Below, piece by piece: positions 11,659 through 23,215 of a DNA stretch of 64,000 nucleotides. Each line of letters starts with the position of its first letter. Positions within the stretch are counted from its first letter, which is position 1. The notes beneath the pieces were generated by a model. The model was not told the DNA's origin. It made no database searches and saw only the letters and a list, made by a program, of their open reading frames with translations. The position numbers and the translations under genes were made by a program. Source of the DNA: Lichenostomus cassidix (Eukaryota > Chordata > Aves > Passeriformes > Meliphagidae); assembly GCA_008360975.2 (NCBI GenBank), contig CM039210.1, positions 18,375,007 to 18,439,006 on the forward strand, given 5' to 3'.

Positions 11659-13583
11659 TGTCGGGGTTTGACCCTGACAAAACCCCAGCACTCTGGCTTT
11701 CTCTCCTGCTGCAGATGTATAGGAGAGGGGAAAGAAAAAAATTTGTAAAAACACACACTAATTTCATGAGTTAAGTGAGATAGGACACTGGTAGGAGGAC
11801 GCACGGAAGAAAGGGCAGACAGGCTCTAAACTTAAAGTTGCAAAGTGATTTAATTACCTAACCGAGTCGGAGGATAAATGAGAGACAAAAATAAACTTTT
11901 CATATACCATTTTGTTCACGCAACCCCTCCCTCTTATGAACCCATTTTCTATTCACTTCCTTTTCTCTTTTTAACTAACAATTCGGGTAGGGGGACAGGG
12001 TGTGGGGTATTTTCTTAGTCCATAGAGCAAGTTCATAAATCTATTCATTACTGCAATTCTTTTACTACAAATACTCTTTATTTCTACTTCTCTCTCTCTC
12101 TCTCTCTAGACAGTTTCTCTGCTCTCACCCCCTCCCTCTTAAGAAGCAGTCTCTCTGCTCACCCCCCCTTCCCTCTTTCTAACCAACAGCACGGGCAGGG
12201 GGCAGGGTGAGGGGTTTGTTCTCTGGTCAGTCTATCAGGGAGAGGGGTCCTCTACTTAGCCATGGGGTCCTTCCCACGAGAGGCAGTCTTCTGGGAACTT
12301 CTTTGGCATGGGTCTAATCTCACGAGCAAAATCACACTCGAATTCTGCTGCAACATGAGTTTCTTTGTTTATAAGGTCCAGACTCTCCTGAGCCAAGGCT
12401 AGGCTGCTTCTATCCCAGGAGCAAGGCCTTTCTTTCCTTTGCAAGGCCTTTGTAGCTTTAACTCTTTAGATGAGACTTCAACTGGTTCACAGCTTCTTCT
12501 AGGCATCCACCTGCTCCTCTGGCGTGGGCACCTCCCCACAGGCTGTGGGTGGATCTCTGCACCCCTGTGGACTGTAGTAATGCAACATTCAGATCTCCAT
12601 GTGCTCCCTTTGTTTCCCCACTCGGTGTACCATTGGTTCATTTTAAAATATGCTCTGCTGTACCCCGAAATCTATTGGTGGGTTCCCTATGCCTGTCTTC
12701 CCTTCAGACTCCCCGGGACTGGCTCTGGGGGAGACAGTCCCTCCCCTTCCTTTCCCTTTATAAGGCGATGTCCAGATCTGCTCGAGGTCTCTGCATCTCT
12801 GGGCTGGCACCCCTTATCCCGTCCCTGCCTGTCCTCCCCCCTTTTCCTCCCCTGCAACCCCCTTTTTCCCGTTACCCCAAATAAACCTCCGTGCTAGAAC
12901 AGAGATGGAGTCCAGTTCTTCCTTCGTCTCACTATATTCCTGCTTGAATTGACGTGGTTTGAAGACTGCCGCCATGCCGCAGAACCTCGGGGGCCGCCCG
13001 CTCCGAATTCGGTGGAATTACACGGACCAGGGACGCCGGACCGGGGGGGAGCCGGCCTGTGCCACCCTCCCGGACCGTGCTACTACAGTGGGCTCCATGG
13101 GCTGCAGGGGGACCTCCTGCTCCCCCCATGGTCTTCACCATGGTTAGCAGAGGGTTTTCAGCTCTGGCGCTTGGAGCACCTCCTCCCCCACTTTCTTTAC
13201 TGACTTTAGTGTTTCCATGTTGTTTTCCCTTCACATATTTTTACTTCTACCTCCTCTTCCTCTAACTACAAAGGAGTGCATGCCTACTTTGTTTTGATTT
13301 TTTCTTAAATATGTTTTCACAGAGGCGTAACTAGCACTTCTAATTGGCCTACACTTGGCCGGCAGCATGTCCATCACTCTCAGAGTCATCAGAGATTGGC
13401 TCTGCTGGACTTGATGAAAAACCTTTAGAACTTTCACTCAGGACACACAGGAGCCATCTTTGTGCTACTCCCCACCCCTCAGACACTTCCTCAGGCCTAC
13501 TACAACAGCTTTTGAGGGGTTTAAATTTTTCTTAAATATTAAAAATACTTTGCTGATGTTTTGGGCTAATCAAAACCACCACA
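11659..13583 (-). mobile_element. Large solo LTR (about 1.4 kb without nested insert), 5-bp TSD AGGTC
   Basis: The ends are TGTCGGGG and CCACCACA, flanked by AGGTC at 11654-11658 and 13584-13588 inside gag. It is a reverse-complement relative of 31644-32940. Its 3' end resembles that of the L-type LTRs at 35672 and 39605. A CT microsatellite lies near 12091-12108. The LTR 12573-13087 is nested in it. The last about 90 bases contain a segment similar to the L-element membrane ORF. Confidence 0.75.
12573..13087 (+). mobile_element. Class II solo LTR nested in another LTR
   Basis: It runs from TGTAGTAATGCAAC to GTGCTACTACA. The flanks are GTGGAC (12567-12572) and GTGGGC (13088-13093), a 6-bp duplication with one change. 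A TTTATAAGG box lies near 12757 and AATAAA near 12880. It is the same family as 27841-28354 and 28574-29080. Confidence 0.85.
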
Positions 13584-13967
13584 AGGTCCCATACTCTCTT
13601 GTCTAATTAGAACAGTGGAAAACCACCATTGCAAAATATAAAGAAAATCCAGGGTCGCTAACTTAGTGCAGAGGGCAATTTCCACACAAAACCCTGACTG
13701 GAGAGATTTGAGAGCAATGATGGAAACACTGCTTGATCCTGTTAAAAGAGAGATGGTTGATAAGGCTATTAAAGCTTCTTTAGATGGACAGATAGCAAGT
13801 GGAACGCTCCAGGGCACCACTGCTGAAATCTTCCCAATGGAAGATCCATGCTGGAACTCAAATGTTCTGGACCACATGGCTAAGCTACAATGATTCCAGA
13901 ATCTCATAGTATATGGGTTAAGACATGGTGTCCCAAAGGCTTTAAATTTGTCAAAGTTGTATGAGAT
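13584..13967 (+). pseudogene. Provirus A gag, part 2: capsid N-terminal region
   Basis: The open segment 13666-13893 includes NPDWRDLRAMMETL and IASGTLQGTTAEIFP, resembling the capsid region of provirus C gag (VQGQIATGILHGNV at about 62900). It ends at the LTR insertion at 13968. The next gag part joins in frame across the duplicated TGAGAT. Confidence 0.65.
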
Positions 13968-14500
13968 TAATGCTGTGGGTGGTGGAGGGGTGGACTAGGC
14001 CTCTGCGTTTACCAAAAGTGTCTCTGAGGCTATTGAGAGATCACTCCGGCCAGCACTGCTCTGGTGCTGTACAGAAGGACCCTTCTCACACCCGAGCCGG
14101 TGTAAGGCACAGATTTTCACTCACCCAGGGAGCTGGATAGCTCACGCGTTACCAGAGACAAAGAACTCAGAGCACTCAGTCAGCTGGATGTTCCAGAGGT
14201 TTATTCTGAAGGGTTCTAGGGGGAAAGAGGAAGATTGACCCCAGGTATCCCTAGATATTAGGGTCATCTGAGGGTCAGGGGAGGGAAGGCGGGGGGAACA
14301 CCACAACCAATGGGGAGAAGGAAGGGATGGAGTCAGAGGTTAGGTTACAGCCAGGGGGATTTACATAGTCTGGGGAGGGACCATCTTGTTCTCAAGGGGG
14401 TGTACTCAGACTTTAGGATTTCTCCCTCCAGTGAAATCCTGCTGTACTGGGACCACTCGGCTCCCCAGCAATTCCCGAGGTGGTCTCATCCACCACTACA
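13968..14500 (-). mobile_element. Solo LTR, 6-bp TSD TGAGAT
   Basis: It is flanked by TGAGAT at 13962-13967 and 14501-14506. On the minus strand it starts TGTAGTGGTGGATG, like the LTR at 5074-5635. Capsid codons LYEI before it and RQDLDESPTEF after it join cleanly, which confirms the boundaries. Confidence 0.85.
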
Positions 14501-14863
14501 TGAGATAAGACAAGATCTAGATGAATCCCCCACTGAATTCCTAAATAGGCTAAGACAAGCTGCAATCAAATACACAAAACTAGATCTTGATTCAAGTGAT
14601 GGAAGAGCACATCTATGTCTCCTATTTGTGAGCAAAGCTAGCAGTGATATAAGGAGAAAACTGCAGAAGCTAGACGGGGAACATGACCTGAGCAGGTCGT
14701 TAGATGTAGCTTGGAAAGTATATCAAGATAGAGGTCCTAGTGGTAAAGTTAAACAATCCAGTAAGAAAAGTAGCGAGGAGAAATCATCCAAGAGCACCTC
14801 TCCTTCTCCAGACAAAGATCAATGTGTCTTTTGTAAAGAAAAGGGATATTGGAAGAAGGGCTG
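14501..14863 (+). pseudogene. Provirus A gag, part 3: capsid C-terminus and nucleocapsid
   Basis: It contains ESPTEFLNRLRQAAIKY, the major-homology-type capsid region, and then a Lys/Ser-rich linker. A single zinc knuckle follows, CVFCKEKGYWKKGC, in which the expected His is Tyr; this would weaken zinc and RNA binding. One knuckle fits gammaretrovirus-like nucleocapsids. The LTR at 14864 splits the last Cys region; the frame resumes at 15440 with DCPKLKKK. Confidence 0.75.
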
Positions 14864-15439
14864 TGTAGGATTTAATTCTGTAGGATTTGGTTATGAGGAC
14901 GGGATGGAGACGAGAGATTTCTGAAATCAGGTTTTAAAGCATGGGGGTTTATTGTGAAAGAGAGTGGGTGTAAGAGACCTGCTAAGGGCTGCCAGACGCA
15001 GCTCAAAGCAGGTCAGAGAAGCAAGAGAGAGAGAGAGAGAGAAAGAGAGAGATGCAAGAGACTGAGCTGCCGTTTACAATACAATAAATCATCTTCTGTG
15101 TTGAATATTCTAATTCTCATTAACCAATCTAGAACAAGCTACAAATCCTACAATATTTACATACAAACTATAAGAATCATTGCATTACCATACGGGGTTA
15201 TATTTTAAACTCTAAAAACTGCTTTTTGGACCCTCTGCCAAGCAGGCAGGGTCTGCTTTGACCCTTGGACCTGCCTGCTGGCAGAGTGTATTGTTTCATT
15301 AAGAAGGGGATTACTTTCAGTCAGCTATACCATTGTTTTCTAGTTGTTCAGTAACTCAGAGCTTGTTTTCAGCATCTTTTGCCAGGTAATCATAAAGGCA
15401 ATTATATTATAAGGCTTTCCTATTTCATCTTCCCCAACA
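14864..15439 (-). mobile_element. Solo LTR, 5-bp TSD (GGCTG / GACTG)
   Basis: It runs from TGTAGGATTT to CCCCAACA, flanked by GGCTG (14859-14863) and GACTG (15440-15444), one change. It contains a GA microsatellite (15027-15052). Minus-strand AATAAA near 14949 followed by about 80 bases suggests minus orientation, which is not certain. The split nucleocapsid codons rejoin when it is removed. Confidence 0.7.
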
Positions 15440-15990
15440 GACTGTCCCAAGTTGAAGAAGAAATCCTCAGTCCCTCAAATGGCTGTGGAACCGGGATTGG
15501 GATCAGATTTGGGATAGGGATCAGATCTGGAATGAAGGGGACCGAAGGCCTCTCCCCCAGCAGAGCCTTTGGTTAGAGCTAATTTGGGGAAAGGCGATGT
15601 TAAATTTTTGGTAGATTCTGAGGCAGCATATTCTGTGCTAAATACTTTAGAAGGGAAATCAAGTCAAGATACTGTAAATGTTATTGGAGCTACGGGGCTA
15701 ACTGAAACGCAGCCTTTCTTCAAACCTTTGAAATTCAAACTGGGGTAACTCATCAATTTCTTTATATGCCTAACTCCCCTAAACCATTGCTCAAGAGAGA
15801 TTTACTAGAGAAATTGGAAGCCGAAATTAAATTTAAAAAAGGATGGGGCATACAAGTCATAATTCCTGAGTCTAAATTTGTCAAAGTTGTTGCACTTTTT
15901 ATACAGGAGAAGTGTGGTGAAATCCCCGCTGAAATTGAAAATGCTGTCAATCTAATAGTGTGGGCTAGTGATGTTTCAGGAAGATCCAAA
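15440..15990 (+). pseudogene. Provirus A nucleocapsid tail and protease
   Basis: After DCPKLKKK a Gly/Ile-rich linker leads to the retropepsin-like block FLVDSEAAYSVL near 15620. The family catalytic triad is Asp-Thr/Ser-Gly; here Gly is replaced by Glu, so the enzyme is dead. A frameshift near 15745 moves the C-terminal half (PKPLLKRDLLEKLEAEI) to another frame at 15766. Intact, the enzyme would cleave Gag-Pol during virion maturation. Confidence 0.7.
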
Positions 15991-16796
15991 TGAGTAAACC
16001 TAGTGAGTATCACACTTAAACCAGGAGCAACACGGGTGAGACAAAAACAATACTCTTTAAAATTAGAAAGCCGTAAGGGATTAGCACTTATAATTGAAAA
16101 GTTCCTTAAATTTGGGTTGTTAGTGGAATGTGAATTCAAGTACAACACACCCATCCTGCTGGTAAAGAAGGCTGATGGCAAAAGTTATAGATTAGTGCAG
16201 GATTTAAGGGCAATTAACAAGATCACAGAAAACATACATTCAGTTGTATCAAACCCTTACACTCTTTTGACCACACTGACGAATGAACTAGGGTGGTTCA
16301 CAGTTTTAGATCTCAAGGATGCTTTCTTCTGTATTCCAATCCACAAAGATAGTCAGGAACTCTTTGCCTTTGAGTGGGAAAACCCTGAAACAGGAAGGAA
16401 GACGCAACTCACCCAGAGAGTCTTGCCCCAGGGATTCAAGAACAGCCCAACTATATTTGGCCACCAGCTGTCAAAGGAACTAGAAGACTAGAGAAAACAA
16501 GAACCAGGGGGAGAAGTTCTTCAGTATGTTGATGACATCTTAATTGCAGCCAAAATGTGAGATGACTGCATCCAACTCACTGTCTTTTAAACTATCTGGG
16601 ATCAGGCAGGTATCGCATCTCTAAAGAAAAGGCACAGGTCGCCAAGGAAACAGTGGTTTACTTGGGGCTGGAAATTTCCCGTGGCCATCGACAACTCAGA
16701 AAAGAACGGAAGGAAGCCAACTGCCGCCTTCCACAGCCTGACACTGTCAGAGAGATGCAAGCCTTCCTCAGAATGGTAGGCTGGTGCCAACTCTGG
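15991..16796 (+). pseudogene. Provirus A reverse transcriptase
   Basis: The open segment 16003-16491 carries YRLVQDLRAIN, VLDLKDAFFCIPI and LPQGFKNSPTIFG, followed after a stop by LQYVDDILIA near 16522. These are RT palm motifs; YVDD holds two catalytic Asp residues. Stops at about 16489 and 16557 and later frameshifts break it. The connection region is cut by the LTR at 16797, and the codons either side (CQLW / LWVTNFG) overlap through the duplicated CTCTGG. Confidence 0.85.
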
Positions 16797-17286
16797 TGTT
16801 GCAGTGTGCTAATAGGATTTCTGTATATGGTTTATGTTCCAGAAATTTCTTCCTAGCAGGAGTCTGTACCCTCCCCTGCTGTAAACTTTTTGGTGTACTC
16901 TTTTCCCCTCGTCTCCTCCCCTCTGGCTTTCCCTGGTTGGCTCTTCAGAGCTAACCACTCCCCTCTCCCTTCTCGTCTTAACCCTCTGCAGAACTTCACT
17001 CGGGGTTCACCATCTTGGATTTCCACCTCCTTTACCACCCCTTGCTTCTCCGTCCCTCTTCGCCATCCCCGGACCCTCACCTGTGGACCTTAATAAATTC
17101 CCTGGAAATCTCAGATTGCAATCCTGCACTTCTTTTTTCGCCAGGCCTCCACAGCAGCTCACGTCCCCCGCAGCTCCACTGCTTGCCGCAGCCACGTGTG
17201 CCCGCCAGTGTGTTTCGGCTCTGGGCGACCCCCTCTTTATGTGGTGTGGGATGGTCGCCCGTGAATTGCGAGACTGCACTGCCGCA
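16797..17286 (+). mobile_element. Solo LTR in RT/RNase H, 6-bp TSD CTCTGG
   Basis: It runs from TGTTGCAGTG to CTGCCGCA with CTCTGG at 16791-16796 and 17287-17292. AATAAA lies at 17092-17097, followed by a GC-rich R/U5-like part. The family is not seen elsewhere in the window. Confidence 0.8.
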
Positions 17287-19470
17287 CTCTGGGTCACAAA
17301 CTTTGGGGTACTTGTAAAACTTCTATATGGGGTCCTTAAAGCAGCTGAAAGGAGAACCATTATATGGACAGAGAGTGCAACGGCTGCATTCAAACAACTG
17401 AAACATACCCTAATGTCAGCCCCAGCTTTGGGGCTGCCAGATTTAACCAAACCTTTCGAACTTTTTACATACAAGCAACTGAATGTTGCTCTGGGGGTAC
17501 TGGCACAGCACCTTGGAGACCAACAAAGAGCTGTGGCCTATTTTTCAAAACAGCTATACAATGTTAGTCAAGAGGGGCCTGAGTGTTTGAAATCTGTGGC
17601 AGCCACTGTCTTATGAACACAGGAGGCTCATAAATTCACCCTTGGGCGGCACATCATCGTGGATGTACCCCACGTAGTGATATCCGTACTGGAACAAAAG
17701 GGGGGACACTGGCTATCCCCTAGCAGAATGCTTAACTACCAATCTGTATTGTTGGAGCAAGATGATGTTACCCTGAAAACAACCTCTGTTGTTAACCCTG
17801 ATATGTTTCTGTCCTCCTCTTTGATTGATGATGTGCCTGAGCATGACTGTTTGCAGACAATCAAGAAGGTCTATTCCCGCAGACCAGACCTGAGAGATAC
17901 CCCCCTAGGAAATCCAGATTGGGAACTATTCACGGATGGCAGCGGCTTCATGAAAAAGGGTAACAGGATGACAGGCTATGCAACCCCCATAGATAAAGTA
18001 ATTGAGGCAAAAGCCTTGCCTTCAGACGTGTCATCACTGAAAGCCAAGTTCATTGTGTTCACGAGGGCCCTAGACCTCAGCGAAGGAAAGAAAGTAAATA
18101 TATGGACTGATTTGAAATATGCATTTAGTGTTGTCCATGCCCATGGAGCCATCTGGAAAGAAAGAGGACTGTTGAATGCTCAAGGTAATGCAGTCAAACA
18201 TGCTGAGCAGATCCTTGCCCTCTTGGAAAGTATCAAGAAACTTACAGAAGTAGCTATCATGCATTGTAGGGGCCACCAGAAAGGGAAAACTACTCCAGAA
18301 CTAGGAAATCACTTTGCTGATGAGACAGCAAGAAGGATTGCAGAAGGAGGCATTCTTGCGGTAATACCACAAAAAGAGATTGATCTGTCAGGGTTCACCC
18401 CAAAGTATGATCAAGCAGACCACAAGTTAATTAAGTTCCTCAAAGCTGAGATCACAGAAAGTGGATGGGCTGTTACACCAGTGAACCAGGCTGTAGTCCC
18501 ACCCCTGATCCTCTGGGAGATAGCTCAGAGAGAACATGAAAACATGCACTTTGGGGTTGAAAACCTTTTAAAGCATCTGAAAAAGGTAGTAATAGGAAAG
18601 GGAATGGCTGACATTGCACCATCAGTCGTAAGCAAATATGAAATTTGCTTTAAGAACAACCCTGATACAAGTAAAAGAGTTGTGTTAGGAGTAACAAAAC
18701 CAGGGGATCTTCCTGGAGATTACTGGCAGGTAGATTTTGTGGGAATACCACACAAAGAGGGATACAAATATATATTGGTATTGGTTGACACATTCAGTGT
18801 CTGGCCTGAAGCTTACCCTTGTCATTCCAATACAGCGAGGGAGGTGGTGAAAGTTTTGCTCAATCATATAATTCCAAGGTTTGGGGTTCCTTTGGGAATG
18901 TCATCAGATAGGGGACCACATTTTGTTGCAACAGTGATGGGAGAAATCAGCAAGATTCTGGGAATTAATTGGGATTTGCATACACCATATAGACCCCAAG
19001 CAAGTGGCAAAGTTGATTGTATGAATGGAACTCTTAAGACCCAAATTATCAAAATTTGTCAAGAGACATCCATGACATGGGTTCAGGCCTTGCCCAAAGC
19101 TTTACTAAGGATCCGCATACAACCGAGGCAAAGGGATAACATCAGTCCCTATGAAATATTGTATGGCAGGCCATATCAAATCCCGCATGTTCCGGGAGAA
19201 ATTCATATGAGGGGGAAGCTTGATTTGCAAAGATATCTAATGGCTCTGAGCTCCACTTTGCAGAAACGCTAGAATAACATCGTGTCATCCAGGCCCTTAG
19301 GACTGGACACACCTGCACGTCCCTTTTAAACCTGGAGACTGGGTCTATGTTAAGTGGTGGGACAGTGATCCTTTACAGGCCAAGTGGAAAGGACCATTCC
19401 AAGTCCCGATGACTACCTATACTGCTGTTAAAGTCACCGGCAAAGGACCTTGGATTCACTACTCCTGAGT
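17287..19470 (+). pseudogene. Provirus A RNase H and integrase
   Basis: The frame runs from the RT connection through RNase H to integrase with one in-frame stop (TGA 17614-17616); 17659-19272 is then open for 537 codons. RNase H shows ELFTDGSGF, but the helix Glu seen in B and C ([10 protein letters not shown]) is Lys here. Integrase has WQVDFVGIP and SSDRGPHF with two catalytic Asp, but the third acidic residue is Asp (GKVDCMNG) where B, C and D have Glu. The first Cys of the zinc-binding CxxC is Tyr. It is therefore probably inactive despite its length. The C-terminus decays in other frames to about 19465. Confidence 0.85.
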
Positions 19471-19909
19471 TAAGAAGGCTTCTGCTCCTGAAGCAACTGA
19501 AAATAGAGATTGATGCAAACAGGGATGATGTGATTCAAAGGTTTTTTTTCTGTGCTTGTTATATACACAATTGGTAACCATGGCCCAGAGTTGGAACCAG
19601 GATTTGCATGTGATTCGGGTCCAAAGTACATCCAAAACTCAAATTTTACATCAGATAGCATCTAAAGATATAGCATACTAAGCCTTGAGTATTTCTTCCA
19701 CACCCTCATGTCATGTTTACCAAACCGGCCTGGAATTAAAACTGTTCATAGTAGTTGTATTCAAAAATTTCACATAATAGCTGGCTGTATAAAACGTTAC
19801 TACTGTTAGACACTTAGAAATAAATTGCTGTTAAATGTTTACCATTAATGGGTATTTAAGATAGAGACCTGACAAGGTAGAGGCCTTGTCAGACCTCTAA
19901 AGGGGGGAA
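19471..19909 (+). other. Provirus A 3' internal region and polypurine tract
   Basis: No env can be recognised; the sequence is AT-rich with many stops. It ends in AAAGGGGGGAA (19899-19909) directly before the LTR. That is the polypurine tract which primes plus-strand DNA synthesis. Confidence 0.7.
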
Positions 19910-20345
19910 TGATACCTTAATAATTTTGGGGTTTTCCTCATCATGTATCTGTAACTTGGTGTAGTTCTGCGCTCTTACAGAATGCTGAAAACCTCTGTTC
20001 TCAACACATTTAACCGAAACAAAGCTCTCTGGATAGAGACTCAAGGACATATTCATTACCCTAGGGCCTGAAAATATGTAAACAATGGTGGAAATGGGAA
20101 GCAGGGCCTGGGGCAATTGGTATCATCACCTGAAGGCGTGATCGGAGAATTAGGGACCAATATGCTAATAACACAAAACTTATAAAAGGTGAAGAGCTCA
20201 CGACCCGGGTGTCCATTTTGGGTGTAGTCGCCAAGGGGGACTTTGCTTGTCCGAATGTACCTTGAAGGTCTTGAATAAATTTGTCTGCTTTTTATACACC
20301 TAATTGTTTTGGCCTCTGTTTTCAGGTAGCCTGTTTCAGGCATCA
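19910..20345 (+). mobile_element. 3' LTR of provirus A
   Basis: It runs from TGATACC to GGCATCA. A TATAAAA box lies at 20181-20187 and AATAAA at 20274-20279. The polypurine tract abuts it on the left and CAAGG satellite on the right. Confidence 0.85.
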
Positions 20346-21160
20346 AGAGCAGTGAGGGGAAAGCAAATGGAGTGGTAGGTGAGAGAAGGCCCAGAAGTTG
20401 TAGGGAAGGCTGGGGATAGGAAGGGCAGCCCAGTGATGGGTAGGCCAGGCAGAAACAGGAAGAACTGGGCAAGGCATGGCCCTGGAGGAAAGCCGTTAGC
20501 AGGTGGGGCATGGGCATGCAAGAGAATGCAAAGCCATGGAGGTTTAGCAGGGCAAGGCAAGGAAACTGTTGGGTTGCCAAGGCAAGGCAGGTGAGAGGTA
20601 CATTCAAGGATTGCTGGTAGACAAAAGCTGCGAAGACAGACTGATTTGATTTGCCTTGGTCTCACCTGCACTGTCAACACTGGGGCTACCTGCTTTCCTT
20701 CTTATGCAGAAGAACTGTCATTCTGGTCCCAGAGCCCAGAGGAGAAATGTGGATGGCCTGTCCAAAATTCCGTACATGCATGAATTTGTGCCAGACAAAA
20801 GCTGCCTGGACAGATGGGTTTGACTTCACTTGACCTCCTATGGGCTTCCTATTACATGCTCCTGAAATACTGGGGGTGTGTGAAGGCCTTGGGAGTCCTC
20901 AGGGAAGCAGGCAAGTTGAAGAAATGCCATGAAAAGAGGGGTCTTGAATTCCAGGTGGGGGAGGGGTGAGCAAGGTCCTGCAAGGCAAGGGAGGGCTTCA
21001 AGGGCAGCACAAGGCAACTGCTGGGTTTACAGGGCAAGGCAAGGGAGAGGTAGGCAAGGCAAGGAGAATCCTAGAAGGAGAAGGGAAGGCAAGGCTGGGC
21101 TTGGACAAATGGGTAGGGAAGTCAAGGTAGGGTATGGGTGAGCAAGTCAGTGCAGAGCAG
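20346..21160. repeat. CCTTG satellite, inverted relative to 905-3494
   Basis: This is the reverse complement of the left satellite. The same landmarks appear in reverse order, such as the CCATCTGTCCAGGCAG complement near 20810 and the GAATTCCAGGTGGGGGAGG complement near 20946. It covers most of one unit and ends near 21160 at an ERV env remnant. Confidence 0.75.
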
Positions 21161-22470
21161 TGGTGGGACGGAAGAGCTAGAATGGTGACTTAAGTTCATA
21201 CACCATGACCTGTCAAAATCTTTGCACCCATGGCCACGTGCTAAAAGCAAAAAATCAATTGCTGCTTGATTTTGTAATGTAGTGTGTCTAATGCTGTCTA
21301 CATCAATTAACAAGTCAGATATAGCTATGCTGGTAGCATTACTAAACTTTGCCAACCATCAGCCAAGTTTATTCAGGCTCCTGAGGGCTTGTGCACTTGC
21401 AACCCCAGGAGCTAATGAAGAGTCATTGATTATCTTAGCTGTGGCTAGCACAGGTCTTTCCCATGAGAAATTCTTTTGTGTTTTATAAATAAAGATAAGG
21501 TTTGGATGTTATTAAAAACAGTGTCCCAAGACTTAGACGCTGCAGACCTGGCTAATCAGGCCTAGGGGGAGGTTTTTGATTGACCAATCTGGGTGACTTT
21601 TGAAAACTCTATATATATGATGAAATCAAAACAATAAAGGCCTTTTCCTTCTTACCACTGAGAACTGGATTCTTCTCTCTGCTAGCGGCTCAACAGCAAC
21701 ACTTAGCAGCATTCCAGAACTCAGTTGTATCTCTGCAGGCAGGAGTAAAAGTATGTATGCTGCAAGTATGGCAGTGGTGAGTTCAGGTTTTTTGCATCCA
21801 TAGGGTAATTGTCATATTTGGAGATAAGATGGTTAGTTTTCCCAATGTACATGGACCACCTTTAATCGCCATTGGCACTCCAGCCCATGCTCAGTCCCCA
21901 CAGATTAAGCAAACACCCTGTGGGAGTTGCATATGTGTATTAAAACTCAAGGTTAGTTGTGTTGCGATTGAATTACAGCACTGTGAAGCATTTTGATACC
22001 ACGGTGTTGTGACATTGAGCCACCAAACTATAGGGCTATTCCTTGTGCTGATAAATTTAAAGGTGGTACAACTATCTGCATTCAAGGTGCCTAAAATCCA
22101 CAACTCCTGTGGGGGTAAAGCAGGGGATTTCCCAAGGGGAGACAATGTCGACACACTCTGGTAGCTGGACAGGCCGCAGAGGCAGGAGTACTGTTACATA
22201 ACTGTTGCAGCTCAGGAGCAGTGAGAGGGACGCTGATTAGATACATCGTGAATGGGTTCTGAGGTGCAGCAGAGCTAAGGCATAAGGGATTTTGTCCAGT
22301 TGCCTCAGCCAGGGTCACCCGGGTGTTGTGTTCCAGGGGGATATGAGTTGCAGGTATCCTGTTAAACATAAACAGAAGAGCAGTTACCTCCCCCCTCCTC
22401 CTGCTCCCACCCATTACTCCTGCTGACATAAGTGCTGAGTGGATACTCAGCACCAGTGCCATTCCCCTGG
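21161..22470 (-). pseudogene. ERV-G env remnant (surface and transmembrane subunits)
   Basis: Read on the minus strand, SU-like segments at 22462-22091 and 22154-21891 (with CLICGD) precede a TM segment at 21355-21161. The TM part has LQNQAAIDFLLLARGHGC followed by a CX6-W-C pattern where CX6CC is expected, so one paired Cys is replaced by Trp. The layout resembles alpharetrovirus or class II Env. The gene is frameshifted and is split by the LTR at 21440. Env would mediate receptor binding and fusion; this copy cannot. Confidence 0.6.
21440..21701 (+). mobile_element. Short class II solo LTR, perfect TSD CTTAGC
   Basis: It is only 262 bp, from TGTGGCTAGC to CAGCAACA, with CTTAGC at 21434-21439 and 21702-21707. 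A TATATATA box lies near 21611 and AATAAA at 21633-21638. Relatives lie at 47308-47563 and 38078-38344. Confidence 0.9.
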
Positions 22471-23016
22471 AATGGCAATAGTAACTGCCTGGTTTGCTTC
22501 TGCTGCTATCACCTCAGTGGCAATAGGACCAGGTTCCATGGGGGGTGGATACCTTGGCACCTGAAAAGTAGGACTGTGTAGGACCTTGAATGGATAAGGA
22601 GGGCATAACCCACAAGAAGATTGATCCTATAGTTCCAGTAGGGAGAATACAGGTAGAAGGAGCTGTGTTTTGAGTGCTTAAAGTGAATGGCCTTTAATTT
22701 TTCTATTGTTTGCAACAGTGCAACCGTAGAATAACTCGTCTGAAATGTTGCCTTTTTCAGCCTAGAAATGAAACTCGAGATCATTTCAGTATAGGATGCA
22801 ACATAAAAGTGGATCTTTATTTGAGCTCCAGGGGCAGTTCTGGAAGAATATCTACAAAAGCCCATCCCCACAGCGGTGAATACAGTCTTCTAGTTTTAGG
22901 AAAAAACTAGCAGAATTTATCAAAAGCACCAATTTGGAGGACATGTGGTGATGCAATCCCCCCCAGGTCTAGCCCCTTCTCTGGAGTCCCCCACCCTTTG
23001 TACTAGTTGGACTTGT
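22471..23016. other. Unassigned stretch, probably ERV internal DNA
   Basis: A minus-strand frame (22871-22509) and AT-rich DNA lie between the env remnant and an LTR. No nameable motif is visible. Confidence 0.4.
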
Positions 23017-23215
23017 TGACGAAAATGTGTTTTGAAAATCTTGTTCTCAACCTTGGTTCCCAGGAACAAGCAAGACAGGAGAGGGACCTTGTGCCCCCCA
23101 GGGCATGGAGCTCTGCAATGTGTTTGGTCCTTCTAGCTGGGGAAAGGGGTAGGCAAAAGTACTGGCAAGGTTACAAATATAGAAAGGAAAAAAGGGAAAA
23201 ATCACTCCAGCATCA
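23017..23215 (-). mobile_element. Short LTR (3' LTR of provirus E) with polypurine tract
   Basis: It runs from TGACGAAAATG to CCAGCATCA. On its right a C-rich/T-rich tract (23219-23235) reads on the minus strand as a polypurine tract, as for provirus D, so it is a 3' LTR on minus. A close copy is at 24591-24790. Confidence 0.6.

Larger units (their letters stand above)
10060..20345 (+). mobile_element. Provirus A: class I (gammaretrovirus-like) ERV, fragmented
   Basis: The order is 5' LTR remnant, gag, pro, RT, RNase H, integrase, a non-coding tail, polypurine tract and 3' LTR, all on +. Five solo LTRs interrupt it: 11659-13583 (itself split by 12573-13087), 13968-14500, 14864-15439 and 16797-17286. 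Both outer flanks are CAAGG satellite, but no matching target duplication remains. No env is recognised. The lone zinc knuckle and the pol motifs place it in ERV class I. Confidence 0.8.

Noticed and set aside
20056..20607. 183-codon minus-strand frame
   Set aside because: It spans the provirus A 3' LTR and inverted satellite, so it is a composition artefact.
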